In this document: positions 15,837-24,615 of the stretch, in pieces
Layout: every line of letters starts with the position of its first letter
Position numbering within the stretch: the stretch's first letter is position 1
Assembly: GCA_027489955.1 (NCBI GenBank)
Contig: JAIXYZ010000001.1
Span: forward strand, 1 to 64,000
Reading direction: 5' to 3'
Length of the DNA stretch: 64,000 nt
From: Hyphomicrobiales bacterium
Lineage (GTDB): Bacteria > Pseudomonadota > Alphaproteobacteria > Rhizobiales > Beijerinckiaceae
The notes under the pieces: model-generated
Seen by the model: the letters and a program-made list of their open reading frames with translations, nothing else
Told to the model about the DNA's origin: nothing
The model's database searches: none
Made by a program: the position numbers and the translations under genes

Positions 15837-15926
15837 TGGCGGAGAGGGAGGGATTTGAACCCCCGATACGGTTGCCCGTATGCCGCATTTCGAGTGCGGT
15901 GCATTCAACCACTCTGCCACCTCTCC
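15837..15926 (-). tRNA. tRNA-Ser (anticodon CGA)
   Basis: The minus strand folds into a class II tRNA with a long variable arm. The acceptor stem is GGAGAGG (15926-15920) paired with CCTCTCC, then G and an encoded CCA at 15837-15839. The anticodon stem CCGCA/TGCGG encloses the loop CTCGAAA, giving anticodon CGA for UCG serine codons. The T arm contains GGTTCAAATCC. It is intact. Confidence 0.97.
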
Positions 15927-15956
15927 GCGATGCCGAGGTTGTCGAGCGGCGCGGTG

Positions 15957-15985
15957 CGCATAGCATGGCCTCCCCGGCGGCTCAA
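15957..15985 (-). promoter_or_regulatory. Probable sigma-70-type promoter of tRNA-Ser
   Basis: On the minus strand TTGAGC (15985-15980) and TATGCG (15962-15957) are separated by 17 bases. This would place transcription start about 24 bases before the tRNA 5' end. The match is moderate and position is the main support. Confidence 0.45.
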
Positions 15986-16096
15986 GCACGGGGCCGCAAG
16001 AGCCTCGCTTGGCCCCGCGCGGCTTGACAGGACGGCCCGCGCCCGGTCCGCTCGCCGCCCGTGCAAACCCCGCGGCCAGCCGGTTTAAAGACGCCC

Positions 16097-17719
16097 ATGC
16101 TTCCCGAGATCCACGATTACGACCGGCTCTTCGCCGCCTTCCGCTGGCAGATCCCCGAGCGGTTCAACATCGCCGTGGCGGCGTGCGACCGCTGGGCTGC
16201 CGCCGAGCCGTCCCGCGTCGCCATCCTGGACGTGGCGGCGGACGGCCGCGTCGATCCCGTCGATTACCGCACGCTGCGCGAGGCCTCGAACCGGCTGGCC
16301 AACGTCCTGGCCGCCCGCGGCGTGCGGCGCGGGGACCGGGTGGCGATCCTCCTGCCGCAGGGCAGCGCGGTGCCGATCGCCCACCTCGCGATCTACAAGC
16401 TCGGCGCCATCGCGCTGCCGCTCGCCGCGCTGTTCGGCGTCGACGCCATCGCCTACCGGCTCGCGGATGCGGGCGCGCGGGCGATCGTCACCAATGCGGC
16501 CGGGCTCGCCAAGTTGCGCGCCATGGACGGGGGCCTTGCGGGACTGCCGCTCGTTTTGTCCACCGACGGGCCGGACGGCGACGTGCTGGGGCTGAGCGAG
16601 GCGATGGCGGCGGCCGGCGCCGACTTCACGCCCGCCGACACGGCCGCCGACGATCCGGCGATGATGATCTACACGTCCGGCACGACCGGGGCGCCCAAGG
16701 GTGCGCTGCACGGGCACAGAGTGCTGCTCGGCCACCTGCCCGGCGTCGAGTTCCCGCACGAGTTCCTGCCGAAGGCGGGCGACCGGTTCTGGACGCCCGC
16801 GGATTGGGCGTGGGCCGGGGGCCTGCTCAACATCCTGCTGCCGGGGCTTCTCTTGGGCGTGCCGGTGGTGGCGCGCAAGTTCGAGAAGTTCGATCCGGAG
16901 GAGGGCTTCCGGCTCATCCAGGACCTGGACATCCGCAACGTCTTCATCCCGCCCACGGCGCTGCGGATGCTGCGCGCGGTGGACAATCCGCGCGGACGGT
17001 TCCGCCTGAACCTGCGCACCCTCGCCTCCGGCGGGGAGGCGCTCGGCGAGCCGACCTTCGTGTGGGGCCGGGAGGCGCTCGGCCTGTCGATCAACGAGTT
17101 CTACGGCCAGACCGAGTGCAACCTCGTCCTGTCGTCCTGCGCCGCGATCGGCGTCTCCCGCCCGGGCTTCATCGGCCGCGCGGTGCCGGGCCATGTCGTG
17201 GCCGTGATCGGACCCGACGGCGCGGTGCGCGGGCCGGACGAGCCGGGCCAGATCGCCATCCGCCGGCCGGACCCGGTCATGTTCCTCGGCTACTGGAACC
17301 GCCCCGACGCGACGGCGGCCAAGTTCATCGGCGACTGGATGACCACCGGAGACCAGGGCGTGATGGACCGGGACGGCTATGTGCGCTTCTTTGGCCGGGA
17401 CGACGACGTCATCACCTCCGCCGGATACCGGATCGGGCCGGGGGAGATCGAGGACTGCCTGCTCAAGCACCCCGCCGTGGCGCTGGCCGCCGCGATCGGC
17501 AAGCCGGATCCGCTGCGCACCGAGATCGTCAAGGCGTTCGTGGTGCTGAAGGCCGGGCACGCGCCGTCCGATGCGCTGGCGGCGGACATCCAGGCCTTCG
17601 TGCGCACCCGGCTGTCGGCGCACGAATATCCCCGCGAGATCGCCTTCAGGGACGAATTGCCGCTGACCACGACGGGCAAGGTGATCCGCCGCATCCTGCG
17701 GGACCAGGAGACGGCATGA
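16097..17719 (+). CDS. AMP-forming acyl-CoA synthetase (medium-chain/acetyl-CoA synthetase-like)
   Basis: This 540-residue member of the adenylate-forming superfamily has the core motif MMIYTSGTTGAPKGALHGH near residue 190. The A5-type segment NEFYGQTECNLVLSS is near 335, and TTGDQGVMDRDGYVRFFGR is around 415. The hinge follows in DDDVITSAGYRIGPGEIEDC, and the catalytic lysine is in TTTGKVIRRIL at the end. The reaction is ATP-dependent activation of a fatty or short carboxylic acid to the acyl-CoA. The motif pattern resembles the acetyl/propionyl/medium-chain (MACS) group rather than the long-chain FadD group. It is a single gene between tRNA-Ser and the convergent ftsY. The chain length of its substrate cannot be read from the sequence. 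Confidence 0.88.
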   Translation: MLPEIHDYDRLFAAFRWQIPERFNIAVAACDRWAAAEPSRVAILDVAADGRVDPVDYRTLREASNRLANVLAARGVRRGDRVAILLPQGSAVPIAHLAIYKLGAIALPLAALFGVDAIAYRLADAGARAIVTNAAGLAKLRAMDGGLAGLPLVLSTDGPDGDVLGLSEAMAAAGADFTPADTAADDPAMMIYTSGTTGAPKGALHGHRVLLGHLPGVEFPHEFLPKAGDRFWTPADWAWAGGLLNILLPGLLLGVPVVARKFEKFDPEEGFRLIQDLDIRNVFIPPTALRMLRAVDNPRGRFRLNLRTLASGGEALGEPTFVWGREALGLSINEFYGQTECNLVLSSCAAIGVSRPGFIGRAVPGHVVAVIGPDGAVRGPDEPGQIAIRRPDPVMFLGYWNRPDATAAKFIGDWMTTGDQGVMDRDGYVRFFGRDDDVITSAGYRIGPGEIEDCLLKHPAVALAAAIGKPDPLRTEIVKAFVVLKAGHAPSDALAADIQAFVRTRLSAHEYPREIAFRDELPLTTTGKVIRRILRDQETA

Positions 17720-17756
17720 GGACCGCCTCCACGGGCGAACCCGGCGAAGCCGCAGC

Positions 17757-19019
17757 CTAGACCCGGTCGATCCCCGCGATCGCCCGGGCGAAGTCGCCCG
17801 CGTCGAACGGCTCCAGGTCGTCGACGCCCTCGCCGACGCCGATGAAGTGCACCGGCAGGCCGAACTTCGCCGCCAGCGCGACGAGGATCCCGCCGCGGGC
17901 CGTGCCGTCGAGCTTGGTCATGACGAGGCCGGTGACGCCGGCGGCCTTCGAGAACAGCTCCACCTGGGACAGGGCGTTCTGGCCGACCGTGGCATCCAGG
18001 ACCAGCAGGACCGCGTGCGGGGCGGCTGGATCGACCTTGCGCACGACGCGCACGACCTTTTCCAGCTCGGCCATGAGTTCGGTGCGGTTCTGCAGGCGCC
18101 CGGCCGTGTCGATCATGACGATGTCCGTGCCGGCGGCCCTGGCCTGCGCCAGCGCGTCGAAGGCGAGCCCGGCCGCGTCCGCCCCCTGCTCGCGCGCGAC
18201 CACGGCCGCGCCGGTGCGCTCGCCCCAGACCTTGAGCTGCTCGATGGCGGCGGCGCGGAACGTGTCGCCCGCCGCCAGCAGGACCGAGCGTCCCTGCGCC
18301 CGGAACTTGGCGGCGAGCTTGCCGATCGTCGTCGTCTTGCCCGCGCCGTTGACGCCGACCATGAGCACCACGAAGGGACCGGGGCCCTCGGGGACGGCGA
18401 GCGGCAGGGCGACGGGCCGGAGGATCGCCTCGACCTCGCGGGCGAGCACCGCCTTGACCTCCTCCGGCGCGATCTCCTTGTCGTAGCGGTCCTTGCCGAC
18501 GGCCCTGGCGATGCGGGCGGCGACGTCGAGGCCAAGATCGGCCTGGATAAGGATGTCCTCCAGGTCCTCCAGCGTGGCGGCGTCGAGCTTGCGCTTGAAG
18601 AACAGGGCGGTGACGCTGCCGCCGATGGACTGGGACGTCCGCGACAGCCCGGCGCTCAGCCGCTGCCACCAGGAAAGCGGGGCCGCGGCGGCTGCGATGG
18701 GGATTTCGGCGGACGGCATCGGGATCGGGGCCGGCGGCTCCGGCGCAACGGGAACCGCGAGGCGCTCCGGCTCGGGTTCCGGCGCGGGCGCCTGTTCCGG
18801 TTCCGGCGGGGGTTCAGGCACCCCGGCGGCCTCCTGCGGCGGCTCGGGAGCCGGGGCGGAGGCCGGGACAAAGTCCGGCGCGGGCTCAGGGGCAGGCGCG
18901 GGCTCGGGTTCTGCGGAAGGCGCCGCTTCCGGCGCAGGGGCGGGCTTTTCCGGCTGCGGCTTGCCGCGCCCGAAGAGCCTCGAGAGGAAACCGCCCTTGC
19001 CGTCGCCGTCGTCCGCCAT
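17757..19019 (-). CDS. ftsY: Signal recognition particle receptor FtsY
   Basis: This 420-residue SRP receptor GTPase docks the ribosome-SRP complex at the inner membrane. Residues 1-10 ([10 protein letters not shown]) are followed by a conserved basic amphipathic start ([10 protein letters not shown]) and a long Pro/Glu/Ala-rich A region up to about residue 110. The NG domain carries the P-loop [17 protein letters not shown] (from residue 222), [23 protein letters not shown] and a C-terminal [15 protein letters not shown] motif. I start it at the ATG at 19019; an earlier in-frame ATG lies upstream in non-conserved sequence. The A region is a low-complexity PEPAP stretch typical of alphaproteobacterial FtsY. 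It converges on the acyl-CoA synthetase gene, with 37 bp between stops. Confidence 0.97.
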   Translation of the reverse strand: MADDGDGKGGFLSRLFGRGKPQPEKPAPAPEAAPSAEPEPAPAPEPAPDFVPASAPAPEPPQEAAGVPEPPPEPEQAPAPEPEPERLAVPVAPEPPAPIPMPSAEIPIAAAAAPLSWWQRLSAGLSRTSQSIGGSVTALFFKRKLDAATLEDLEDILIQADLGLDVAARIARAVGKDRYDKEIAPEEVKAVLAREVEAILRPVALPLAVPEGPGPFVVLMVGVNGAGKTTTIGKLAAKFRAQGRSVLLAAGDTFRAAAIEQLKVWGERTGAAVVAREQGADAAGLAFDALAQARAAGTDIVMIDTAGRLQNRTELMAELEKVVRVVRKVDPAAPHAVLLVLDATVGQNALSQVELFSKAAGVTGLVMTKLDGTARGGILVALAAKFGLPVHFIGVGEGVDDLEPFDAGDFARAIAGIDRV

Positions 19020-19134
19020 GTCCGTCCCTGCACTTGCCGCCGCTGCCCGCCCGGGGAAAACCCGCACTTGCGGGGAAGGTTCGCGCGCTTTAGCCCGGAC
19101 CCGTGGCGGGATGGTCCCGCGAGGAGCCCGACGC

Positions 19135-19842
19135 TTGACCCCCGAGGAGATCGTCGCCCGCGTGCTTTACCGCGATGCGCTGATGCTTGTCATCGACAAG
19201 CCGGCGGGCATGCCGGTTCATGCCGGACCGCGCTCGGCGACGCAATCGGGCCCGGTGCTGGAGCGCCTCTTCCCGCACCTTGCCTTCGGGCTGCCGCAGC
19301 CGCCCGCGCTGGCCCACAGGCTGGATCGCGATACGTCGGGCTGCCTCGTGCTGGGCCGGCACCGGGAGGCGCTGGCGCGGCTGACGGCCCTGTTCAAGGC
19401 GGGGCGCATCGACAAGACCTACTGGGCCATCGTGGAGGGCGCTCCCGAGGCGGAGGCGGGGGAGATCGACATGCCCCTCGGCCGCAAGGATGCGACGCGG
19501 GGTTGGTGGATGAAGGTCGATCCCGATGGGCTCCCCTCCCGCACACGCTGGCGGGTGCTGGGGCGCGGCGCACGGCCGGACGGGCGGCCGCTGACGCATC
19601 TGGCGCTGGAGCCGCTGACCGGGCGCACGCATCAATTGCGCGTCCACATGGCCGCGATGGGCTGGCCGATCCTGGGCGATCCGATCTATGGCAACGGCCC
19701 GCGCTTCGGCGGGCCGCACCTCAACCTGCACGCCCGCGAAATTTCTGTTCCGATCGACGGGAACAAACCGCCGGTTGCGTGCGTTGCACCGCCACCGGAC
19801 CATATGGCCGCGGGCCTTTCGGCCTGCGGTCATGACACCTGA
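19135..19842 (+). CDS. RluA-family RNA pseudouridine synthase
   Basis: This roughly 235-residue pseudouridine synthase has no S4 domain. HRLDRDTSGCLVLGRH contains the catalytic Asp, and LEPLTGRTHQLRVHMAAMGWPILGDPIYG is the second hallmark (each in two adjacent pieces). It modifies uridine in rRNA or tRNA and is the short RluA type rather than RluD. I prefer the TTG at 19135 because GAGGAG sits eight bases upstream and the protein then begins LTPEEIVARVLYRD; an ATG at 19111 is the alternative, without a good ribosome site. It is divergent from ftsY. The extreme C-terminus after the core is unusual and not obviously conserved. Confidence 0.88.
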   Translation: MTPEEIVARVLYRDALMLVIDKPAGMPVHAGPRSATQSGPVLERLFPHLAFGLPQPPALAHRLDRDTSGCLVLGRHREALARLTALFKAGRIDKTYWAIVEGAPEAEAGEIDMPLGRKDATRGWWMKVDPDGLPSRTRWRVLGRGARPDGRPLTHLALEPLTGRTHQLRVHMAAMGWPILGDPIYGNGPRFGGPHLNLHAREISVPIDGNKPPVACVAPPPDHMAAGLSACGHDT

Positions 19843-19881
19843 CGGACGGTCCGTGCCGTCGAACCGAGCTCCGAGGACCAT

Positions 19882-20286
19882 TTGTCAGCCAATATGACGC
19901 CGCCGCAGGCGGCACCGTCCGACCCCGCGAGCCTCGCAGGCCGCAAGGTGCTGGTCGTCGAGGACGAGCCGCTCGTCGCCGTGCTCCTCGAAGAAATCCT
20001 CGAGGAGTTCGGCTGCACCGTCGTCGGACCGGCCAGCCGCCTCGACGCGGCCCTCGAACTGGCCGGCACCTCCGAGGTCGATCTCGCCGTCCTGGACGTC
20101 AACCTCGGCGGGCAGCCAGTGTTCCCGGTCGCCCAGGCTCTTTCCGACCGGAATGTGCCTTTCGTGTTCGCGACGGGCTATGGCGCGGGCGGGCTGCCCC
20201 CGGAATGGTCCCACATGCCGGCCCTGCAGAAGCCCTACACGCTGGAGCAGGTCCAGAAGGCGCTGGGCGTGGCCCTTTCGCCCTGA
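19882..20286 (+). CDS. Stand-alone response regulator receiver protein
   Basis: This 134-residue single receiver domain has acidic residues in VLVVEDEPLVAV, the phosphoacceptor Asp72 in LAVLDVNLGG, the switch Thr in FVFATGYG and the Lys in LQKPYT. There is no output domain, so it works through protein contact, phosphotransfer or as a sink, as CheY-like and DivK-like proteins do. No histidine kinase adjoins it. The start is uncertain: TTG at 19882 has GAGGA four bases away, while ATG at 19894 has it at sixteen. It ends 6 bp from the convergent DUF1989 gene. The GYG after the switch Thr and the KPYTLEQV ending are common in rhizobial single-domain receivers. Confidence 0.85.
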   Translation: MSANMTPPQAAPSDPASLAGRKVLVVEDEPLVAVLLEEILEEFGCTVVGPASRLDAALELAGTSEVDLAVLDVNLGGQPVFPVAQALSDRNVPFVFATGYGAGGLPPEWSHMPALQKPYTLEQVQKALGVALSP

Positions 20287-20292
20287 AGTGTC

Positions 20293-21153
20293 TCAGGCGC
20301 CGTGTCCGCCCGAATAGGGGCTGGGCAGCGGCGCCGACCAGCCCTCCGGCGGGGCCTGCGGCACAAAGACCTCCACCTTGAGCGGATGGCAGCGTGCGGC
20401 GTCGCTGGAATGCTCCTGCCCGCAATCGCCGCCCGGGCAGGCGGACAGCGCGCCGATCAGGTCGGTCTCGGCGAAGAATTCCAGATAATCGCCCGGCCGC
20501 ACCGGGCTCGCCTTCATCAGGTACTGCCCCGTTTCGCGGGAGAAGCCGGTGCACATGAAGACGTTGAGCACGTCGTGCACATGGGTCTCGGCCTCCCTCA
20601 GGGGCAGGCCGGTCCGGGCCGCCAGCGCCCGCGTCAGGTTGGAATGGCAGCAATGGTGGTATTCGCCGCCCGACAGGAGGCGGTGGGTGTAGGGGTCGCA
20701 GCGCGTGCCGATGACGTCGTGGACCGAGGCGCCGTGGGCATCGAATCCGTACCAGTCCAGCGTGTCGTCCACGATCGTCGCCATCGGCCGCAGATGCGGC
20801 AGGCTCGACCACAGGCGGTCGCCGGTCGAAACATGGGTGCCGTGGAGCGCCCGGGTCTTGCCGGAGAAGAAGCGCTCCGAGAGGTCGTGCGCGTTCCACA
20901 GGTTCAGGTCGCCCACCTGCGGCCCCTCCACGCAGACGATCCGGAAGAACGCGCCCGCCGGAACGGCGAACGTGGCCGCGTCCCGGGGCGGAACCCATGT
21001 CTCCGACACCTTGCGGGCGCCGCCACGCACCGCGCGCATGGCCGCAACGCCCGCGGGCGGCAGCGTCTCGACTGGATAGCAGACGACAGGTCGGACGGCC
21101 CTGCGCGCCTGCGCATCCGGCGGGGCGGGATGGTCGGGCTGAAGCGGCTTCAT
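20293..21153 (-). CDS. DUF1989 (urea carboxylase-associated-type) protein
   Basis: The product is 286 residues from MKPLQPDHPAPP. DUF1989 proteins are often encoded beside urea carboxylase and allophanate hydrolase, or in amine and aminotransferase clusters. Several are described as urea-carboxylase-associated or aminomethyltransferase-like, but the reaction is not settled. Visible motifs are FFRIVCVEGPQVGDLNLWN, DVIGTRCDPYTHRLL, EYHHCCHSNLTRAL and a C-terminal CPGGDCGQEH segment; the Cys/His residues suggest a metal site. No urea carboxylase gene is present here. It is convergent with the lone receiver and lies near a LysR/DUF606-type pair. The upstream open frame was not used because homology starts at MKPLQ. 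Confidence 0.75.
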   Translation of the reverse strand: MKPLQPDHPAPPDAQARRAVRPVVCYPVETLPPAGVAAMRAVRGGARKVSETWVPPRDAATFAVPAGAFFRIVCVEGPQVGDLNLWNAHDLSERFFSGKTRALHGTHVSTGDRLWSSLPHLRPMATIVDDTLDWYGFDAHGASVHDVIGTRCDPYTHRLLSGGEYHHCCHSNLTRALAARTGLPLREAETHVHDVLNVFMCTGFSRETGQYLMKASPVRPGDYLEFFAETDLIGALSACPGGDCGQEHSSDAARCHPLKVEVFVPQAPPEGWSAPLPSPYSGGHGA

Positions 21154-21325
21154 GGGCTGTGGCTCCGGAGCGATGGGACGCCGTCCGGCAGGGACGGGGA
21201 GAGCGGGACCCCACTGTGCGCGCCCGGCCGTGCGGGGCCAAGCTCCGTCGGGGCCAAGGCCGGCAATGGCCAAATCCCGGTCCTCCACCCTCCTCAGGGC
21301 CGCGCCCGACGCCGGCTGGCACCGT

Positions 21326-22174
21326 TCAGCAGTCCATTGCCGCCTTCAGATGCTCGAAGGCGAAGGACGTGAAGGCGCGGATGCGGGCCGAGCGTGCGAG
21401 CTGCGCATGGGTCAGCACCCACATCTCGCTGACGGCGGGGACCGTCTCCAACCGGCGCAGCCGCGGATCGCGGTCGCCGAGATATCGCGGAAGGACGGCG
21501 CGGCCAGCACCCGCGGCGGCGAGATCGCGTGCGGCCACGAAACTGTCCACGCGGATCGCCACCGTCTCCGCGGGCCGGTCCGCCATCCATCGGCCGACGG
21601 CGGTTCCCGACAGAGAGTCGTCGAGGCCGATCCAGGGCGCGGCGATACCGGCCGGATGGCCCGCCATGACATAGATGGCGAAGGCGACAGGTCCGACGCG
21701 CCGGCCCACGAGGTTCGCAGGGATATCGGCCGCCGGGCGGATGGCGACGTCGGCTTCGCGGCGGGTCAGGTTGGCGAAGGCATTGGCCGTCGTCATCTCC
21801 ACGACGATGCCCGGATGCGCGGCGCGGAAGGCGGCGACCAGCTCGCCGATCAGCGTGACCGCCAGCGTGTCGCTGGTCGCCAGGCGCAGCGTGCCTCCGA
21901 GCGCCCGCTCCGCCCCGGCGAACTGGCGCTCGGCCTCCGATGCCGCCTCCGCCATCCGCAGCAGGGCGGGAAGCGCCTGCTCCAGCGCGGGCGTCAGCGC
22001 CTGCCCGGCGGCGGACCGCTCGAAAAGCGGCATGCCGAAGCGCCGCTCGATAGCCGCAAGACGTCTCAGGACGGTGGTGTGGTTCACCCTCAGGCGGCGA
22101 GCGGCGGCGTTGAGGGAGCCCGTCTCGGCCACCGCGAGCACGATCTCCAGGTCGTTCCAGCCGGTCAGTGCCAT
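21326..22174 (-). CDS. LysR-family transcriptional regulator
   Basis: This 282-residue LysR protein has an HTH in LNAAARRLRVNHTTVLRRLA (about residues 20-39) and an effector domain starting RLATSDTLAVTLIGELVAAF near residue 93. The wHTH resembles regulators that begin WNDLEIVLAVAETGS, common in proteobacteria for transporter control. It is divergent from the DUF606-type membrane protein with 63 bp between starts, so that gene is its likely target. The protein is slightly short for the family (typical about 300) but complete, ending FAFEHLKAAMDC. Nothing indicates its ligand. It is not closely similar to the two GcvA-like regulators elsewhere in the window. Confidence 0.87.
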   Translation of the reverse strand: MALTGWNDLEIVLAVAETGSLNAAARRLRVNHTTVLRRLAAIERRFGMPLFERSAAGQALTPALEQALPALLRMAEAASEAERQFAGAERALGGTLRLATSDTLAVTLIGELVAAFRAAHPGIVVEMTTANAFANLTRREADVAIRPAADIPANLVGRRVGPVAFAIYVMAGHPAGIAAPWIGLDDSLSGTAVGRWMADRPAETVAIRVDSFVAARDLAAAGAGRAVLPRYLGDRDPRLRRLETVPAVSEMWVLTHAQLARSARIRAFTSFAFEHLKAAMDC

Positions 22175-22237
22175 CGTGCGTTTCCGCAGAGCATCGGGAC
22201 GAGACTGACACAATGACGTCGCGGTCCTGCACAGGCA

Positions 22238-23194
22238 ATGTCCGTGCTCTCCTTCCTGTCGGGACCCGCCATGACGTCGTTGCTCGCCATCCTGTCCTTT
22301 GCCGCGGGCCTCGGCCTCGCCGTCCAGGCCGGCGCCAATGCCCGCCTCGCCCGGGCGCTCGGCACGCCTCACGCCGCAACGGCGCTCCAGCTCGCCGTCG
22401 GCATGCTGGCCCTTGCCGTTCTGGCTGCCGGCGCCGGGGAACTGGGCGCGCTGGCCCGGCTGCCCCATGTCGTCCCGTGGCACGCGGCAGGGGGCGCTGC
22501 GAGCGCGATCTACGTTCTGGCCGTCATCCTCGTCGCGCCGCGCCTGGGCGCCGTCGTCGCGATCGGCCTCCTGATCGCGGGCCAGACATTCGCGTCCCTG
22601 CTGCTGGACGGCCTGGGATTGCTCGGGCTCGTGCCGCGGGGCTTTCCGATCCCGGTGCTCGCCGGCTCTGCCCTGGCGCTCGTCGGCGTCGCGGCCATCG
22701 TTCGCGCCCAGCAGGGCGAAGTGTCCGCCATCCGCACCCGGCCGGCCCTCGTCCTGCTCGCGCTCGCGGCGGGCGCGCTCCTTCCGGTCCAGGGCGCGGT
22801 GAACGGGCTGCTGCGCGCCGAGCTCGGTGCACCCCTGGCCACGGGGCTGGTGAGCTTCGCGGTGGCGACGGCCTCGATGCTGGCCTTCCTCGTGCCCGCG
22901 CGTCTTCTGGCGCGGCTGCCGCCTGTCGACGTCCGCGGCTTGAAGGCCATGCCCGCCTGGGGCTGGCTGGGCGGCATCATGGGTGCGTTCTACGTGACCA
23001 CGGTGTTCACCGGGATCCCGGCCATCGGTGCGGCCAGCGTCGTGGCGCTGACGGTCGCCGGCCAGCAGACTGCCGCGCTCGTCGTGGACCGGTTCGGCCT
23101 CCTCGGCTTTCCCGTCCGCGCCATCTCCGCCTCCCGCATCGCGGGAGTCGCGCTGCTCCTTGCGGGCGTGGTGACGATCCGCTTCTCCGCGTGA
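22238..23194 (+). CDS. DMT-superfamily membrane protein with two DUF606-type halves
   Basis: The 318-residue protein has about ten hydrophobic segments. Two halves (about residues 12-155 and 165-315) each resemble the 140-residue DUF606/YdcZ membrane unit, for example AVQAGANARLARALGTPHA in the first and PVQGAVNGLLRAELGAPLA in the second. It therefore looks like an internal duplication and fusion of a module usually found as a small dimeric protein. The function is unknown, probably transport or efflux of a small solute. An alternative start is the ATG at 22271. It is divergent from a LysR gene that presumably controls it. Confidence 0.8.
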   Translation: MSVLSFLSGPAMTSLLAILSFAAGLGLAVQAGANARLARALGTPHAATALQLAVGMLALAVLAAGAGELGALARLPHVVPWHAAGGAASAIYVLAVILVAPRLGAVVAIGLLIAGQTFASLLLDGLGLLGLVPRGFPIPVLAGSALALVGVAAIVRAQQGEVSAIRTRPALVLLALAAGALLPVQGAVNGLLRAELGAPLATGLVSFAVATASMLAFLVPARLLARLPPVDVRGLKAMPAWGWLGGIMGAFYVTTVFTGIPAIGAASVVALTVAGQQTAALVVDRFGLLGFPVRAISASRIAGVALLLAGVVTIRFSA

Positions 23195-23235
23195 GGCCTT
23201 CAGCGCCGGCTGAGCGCGCCTCCCGGCCGGCGGCC

Positions 23236-23442
23236 TCAGGTCCCGATGCGGCTGCTGCGCGCCAGCGTGCGGGCAAGGACGAGCAGCGCCGCGCGCTGCT
23301 CGGGATCGCGGATCGCCATGAAGGCCCGCGTCAGCTCCGCCATCTCGTGATAGGCCGGCTCCGCCGCCGCGGCATCGCGCTCGCGGTCCCTGACGATCCA
23401 GAAGCTGTCGGCCGTCTCTGCGTTTCGCATCTCGTCGCTCAT
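23236..23442 (-). CDS. Small conserved-looking hypothetical protein
   Basis: This 68-residue protein begins MSDEMRNAETADSFWIVRDR. It is acidic at the N-terminus and has a helical C-terminal part (RAFMAIRDPEQRAALLVLAR) that resembles the DPE-R-A-LL-LAR helix found at the end of small rhizobial regulatory or HTH-linked proteins, but no DNA-binding motif is complete. Codon usage looks like that of the neighbours. I do not recognise the family. It sits between the DUF606-type membrane gene and a small basic protein gene, convergent with the former. Expression could be checked by ribosome profiling. Confidence 0.6.
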   Translation of the reverse strand: MSDEMRNAETADSFWIVRDRERDAAAAEPAYHEMAELTRAFMAIRDPEQRAALLVLARTLARSSRIGT

Positions 23443-23569
23443 CGTGGTCCCGTTCCGGCGCCCCCGCCCAATGCGACTACACGCGGGAGGGGGGATCGGA
23501 TGCAGGGAACGCTGGAGAACGGCGAAAGTTTTCCACCCATGGGGGCCTTCGCCGCACCAGGAGGTCGCG

Positions 23570-23878
23570 ATGCCGCGCGGAGACAAGGACGCCTATACCG
23601 ACAAGCAGAAGCGCAAGGCCGAGCATATCGAGGAGAGCTATGAGAAGCGCGGCGTCTCCTCCGATGAGGCGGAGCGGCGCGCCTGGGCCATTGTCAACAA
23701 GGACGACGGCGGCGGCAAGAAGAGCGGTTCCGGCCGCGGCAAGGAGACGGGCCATCCCGCCGCGAAGAAGGGCGGCGCGAAGGGTGGCGCCGCGTCCGCC
23801 TCACGCAGCGCCGCGGAACGCTCCGCATCGGCCAAAAAGGCGGCGGCAACGCGCAAGAAGCGCGCCGCCGCGTCCTGA
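23570..23878 (+). CDS. Small basic Lys/Ala-rich protein ('plasmid stabilization'-type annotation)
   Basis: The 102-residue protein starts MPRGDKDAYTDKQKRKAEHI with AGGAGG seven bases upstream. The first 45 residues, ending RRAWAIVNKDDGG, are the conserved part of a family often annotated as plasmid stabilization proteins or Rho-factor-like. The rest is a low-complexity Lys/Ala/Ser tail (AAATRKKRAAAS) of the kind seen in nucleic-acid-binding histone-like proteins. The conserved part is predicted to form a helical hairpin. A role in nucleoid binding or stress is possible but not shown. It ends 4 bp from the convergent MBL hydrolase gene. Confidence 0.75.
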   Translation: MPRGDKDAYTDKQKRKAEHIEESYEKRGVSSDEAERRAWAIVNKDDGGGKKSGSGRGKETGHPAAKKGGAKGGAASASRSAAERSASAKKAAATRKKRAAAS

Positions 23879-23882
23879 GCGT

Positions 23883-24542
23883 TCAGTCGCCCTGCAGGAA
23901 CGGGTTGGTCAGGCGCTCCTGGCCAATCGTGCTCGTCGGGCCGTGGCCGCAGATGAAGGCGACGTCGTCGCCCAGCGGCAGGAGCTTGGTCCTGATGGAG
24001 GCGATCAGCGTGGCATGATCGCCGCGCGGCAGGTCCGTGCGTCCCACCGAGCCCTGGAACAGGACATCACCCACCAGGGCGAACCGGTTTTCCCTCTGCA
24101 CGAAGACGACGCTGCCGGGGGAATGGCCGGGGCAGTGGAGCACGTCGAACGAGACGTCGCCGACCTGAACCGTATCGCCCTCCGAAAGCCAGCGGTCCGG
24201 CGTGAGGTTCAGCGCGCCGTCGATGCCGAATTCCCGGCCCTTGGCGACGAGGTCCTGCAGCAGGAACAGGTCGTCCTCGTGCGGCCCTTCTACCGGCACG
24301 GCGAGTTCGGCGGCGAGTTCGGCCGCGCCGCCGGCATGATCGATATGGCCGTGGGTCAGCAGAATCTTCTCCACGGTGACGCCGGCCTGGGCGACGACGT
24401 CGCGGATGCGGTCCAGGTCCCCGCCGGGATCGACCACTGCGGCCTTCATCGTGCGGGTGCACCAGACCAGGGAGCAGTTCTGCTGGAACGGCGTCACCGG
24501 AATGATGGCGACGCGGATCTTCGGTTCGGGGCGGTCGGTCAT
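23883..24542 (-). CDS. MBL-fold metallo-hydrolase (glyoxalase II-like)
   Basis: This 219-residue metallo-beta-lactamase-fold enzyme has the HxHxDH site in [16 protein letters not shown] (about residues 61-76), a second His in [12 protein letters not shown], Asp in [15 protein letters not shown] and a final His in [14 protein letters not shown]. The start [22 protein letters not shown] contains the substrate-loop motif [11 protein letters not shown]. This resembles the hydroxyacylglutathione hydrolase/YcbL type, which hydrolyses thioesters such as lactoylglutathione, although specificity varies within the group. GGAG precedes the start. It is divergent from the orphan ABC receptor across an AT-rich intergenic region. 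Confidence 0.88.
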   Translation of the reverse strand: MTDRPEPKIRVAIIPVTPFQQNCSLVWCTRTMKAAVVDPGGDLDRIRDVVAQAGVTVEKILLTHGHIDHAGGAAELAAELAVPVEGPHEDDLFLLQDLVAKGREFGIDGALNLTPDRWLSEGDTVQVGDVSFDVLHCPGHSPGSVVFVQRENRFALVGDVLFQGSVGRTDLPRGDHATLIASIRTKLLPLGDDVAFICGHGPTSTIGQERLTNPFLQGD

Positions 24543-24615
24543 GGTTTTCTCCTGCGCTTCCCTCTAGCCGAGCCGCGGGCTCGGGCGAAAGCCCTGGCAG
24601 GCAAAACCACCGATG

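Noticed and set aside
18700-18960. Low-complexity Pro/Glu/Ala DNA repeats in ftsY
   Set aside because: This is the normal variable A region of FtsY, not an independent repeat element.
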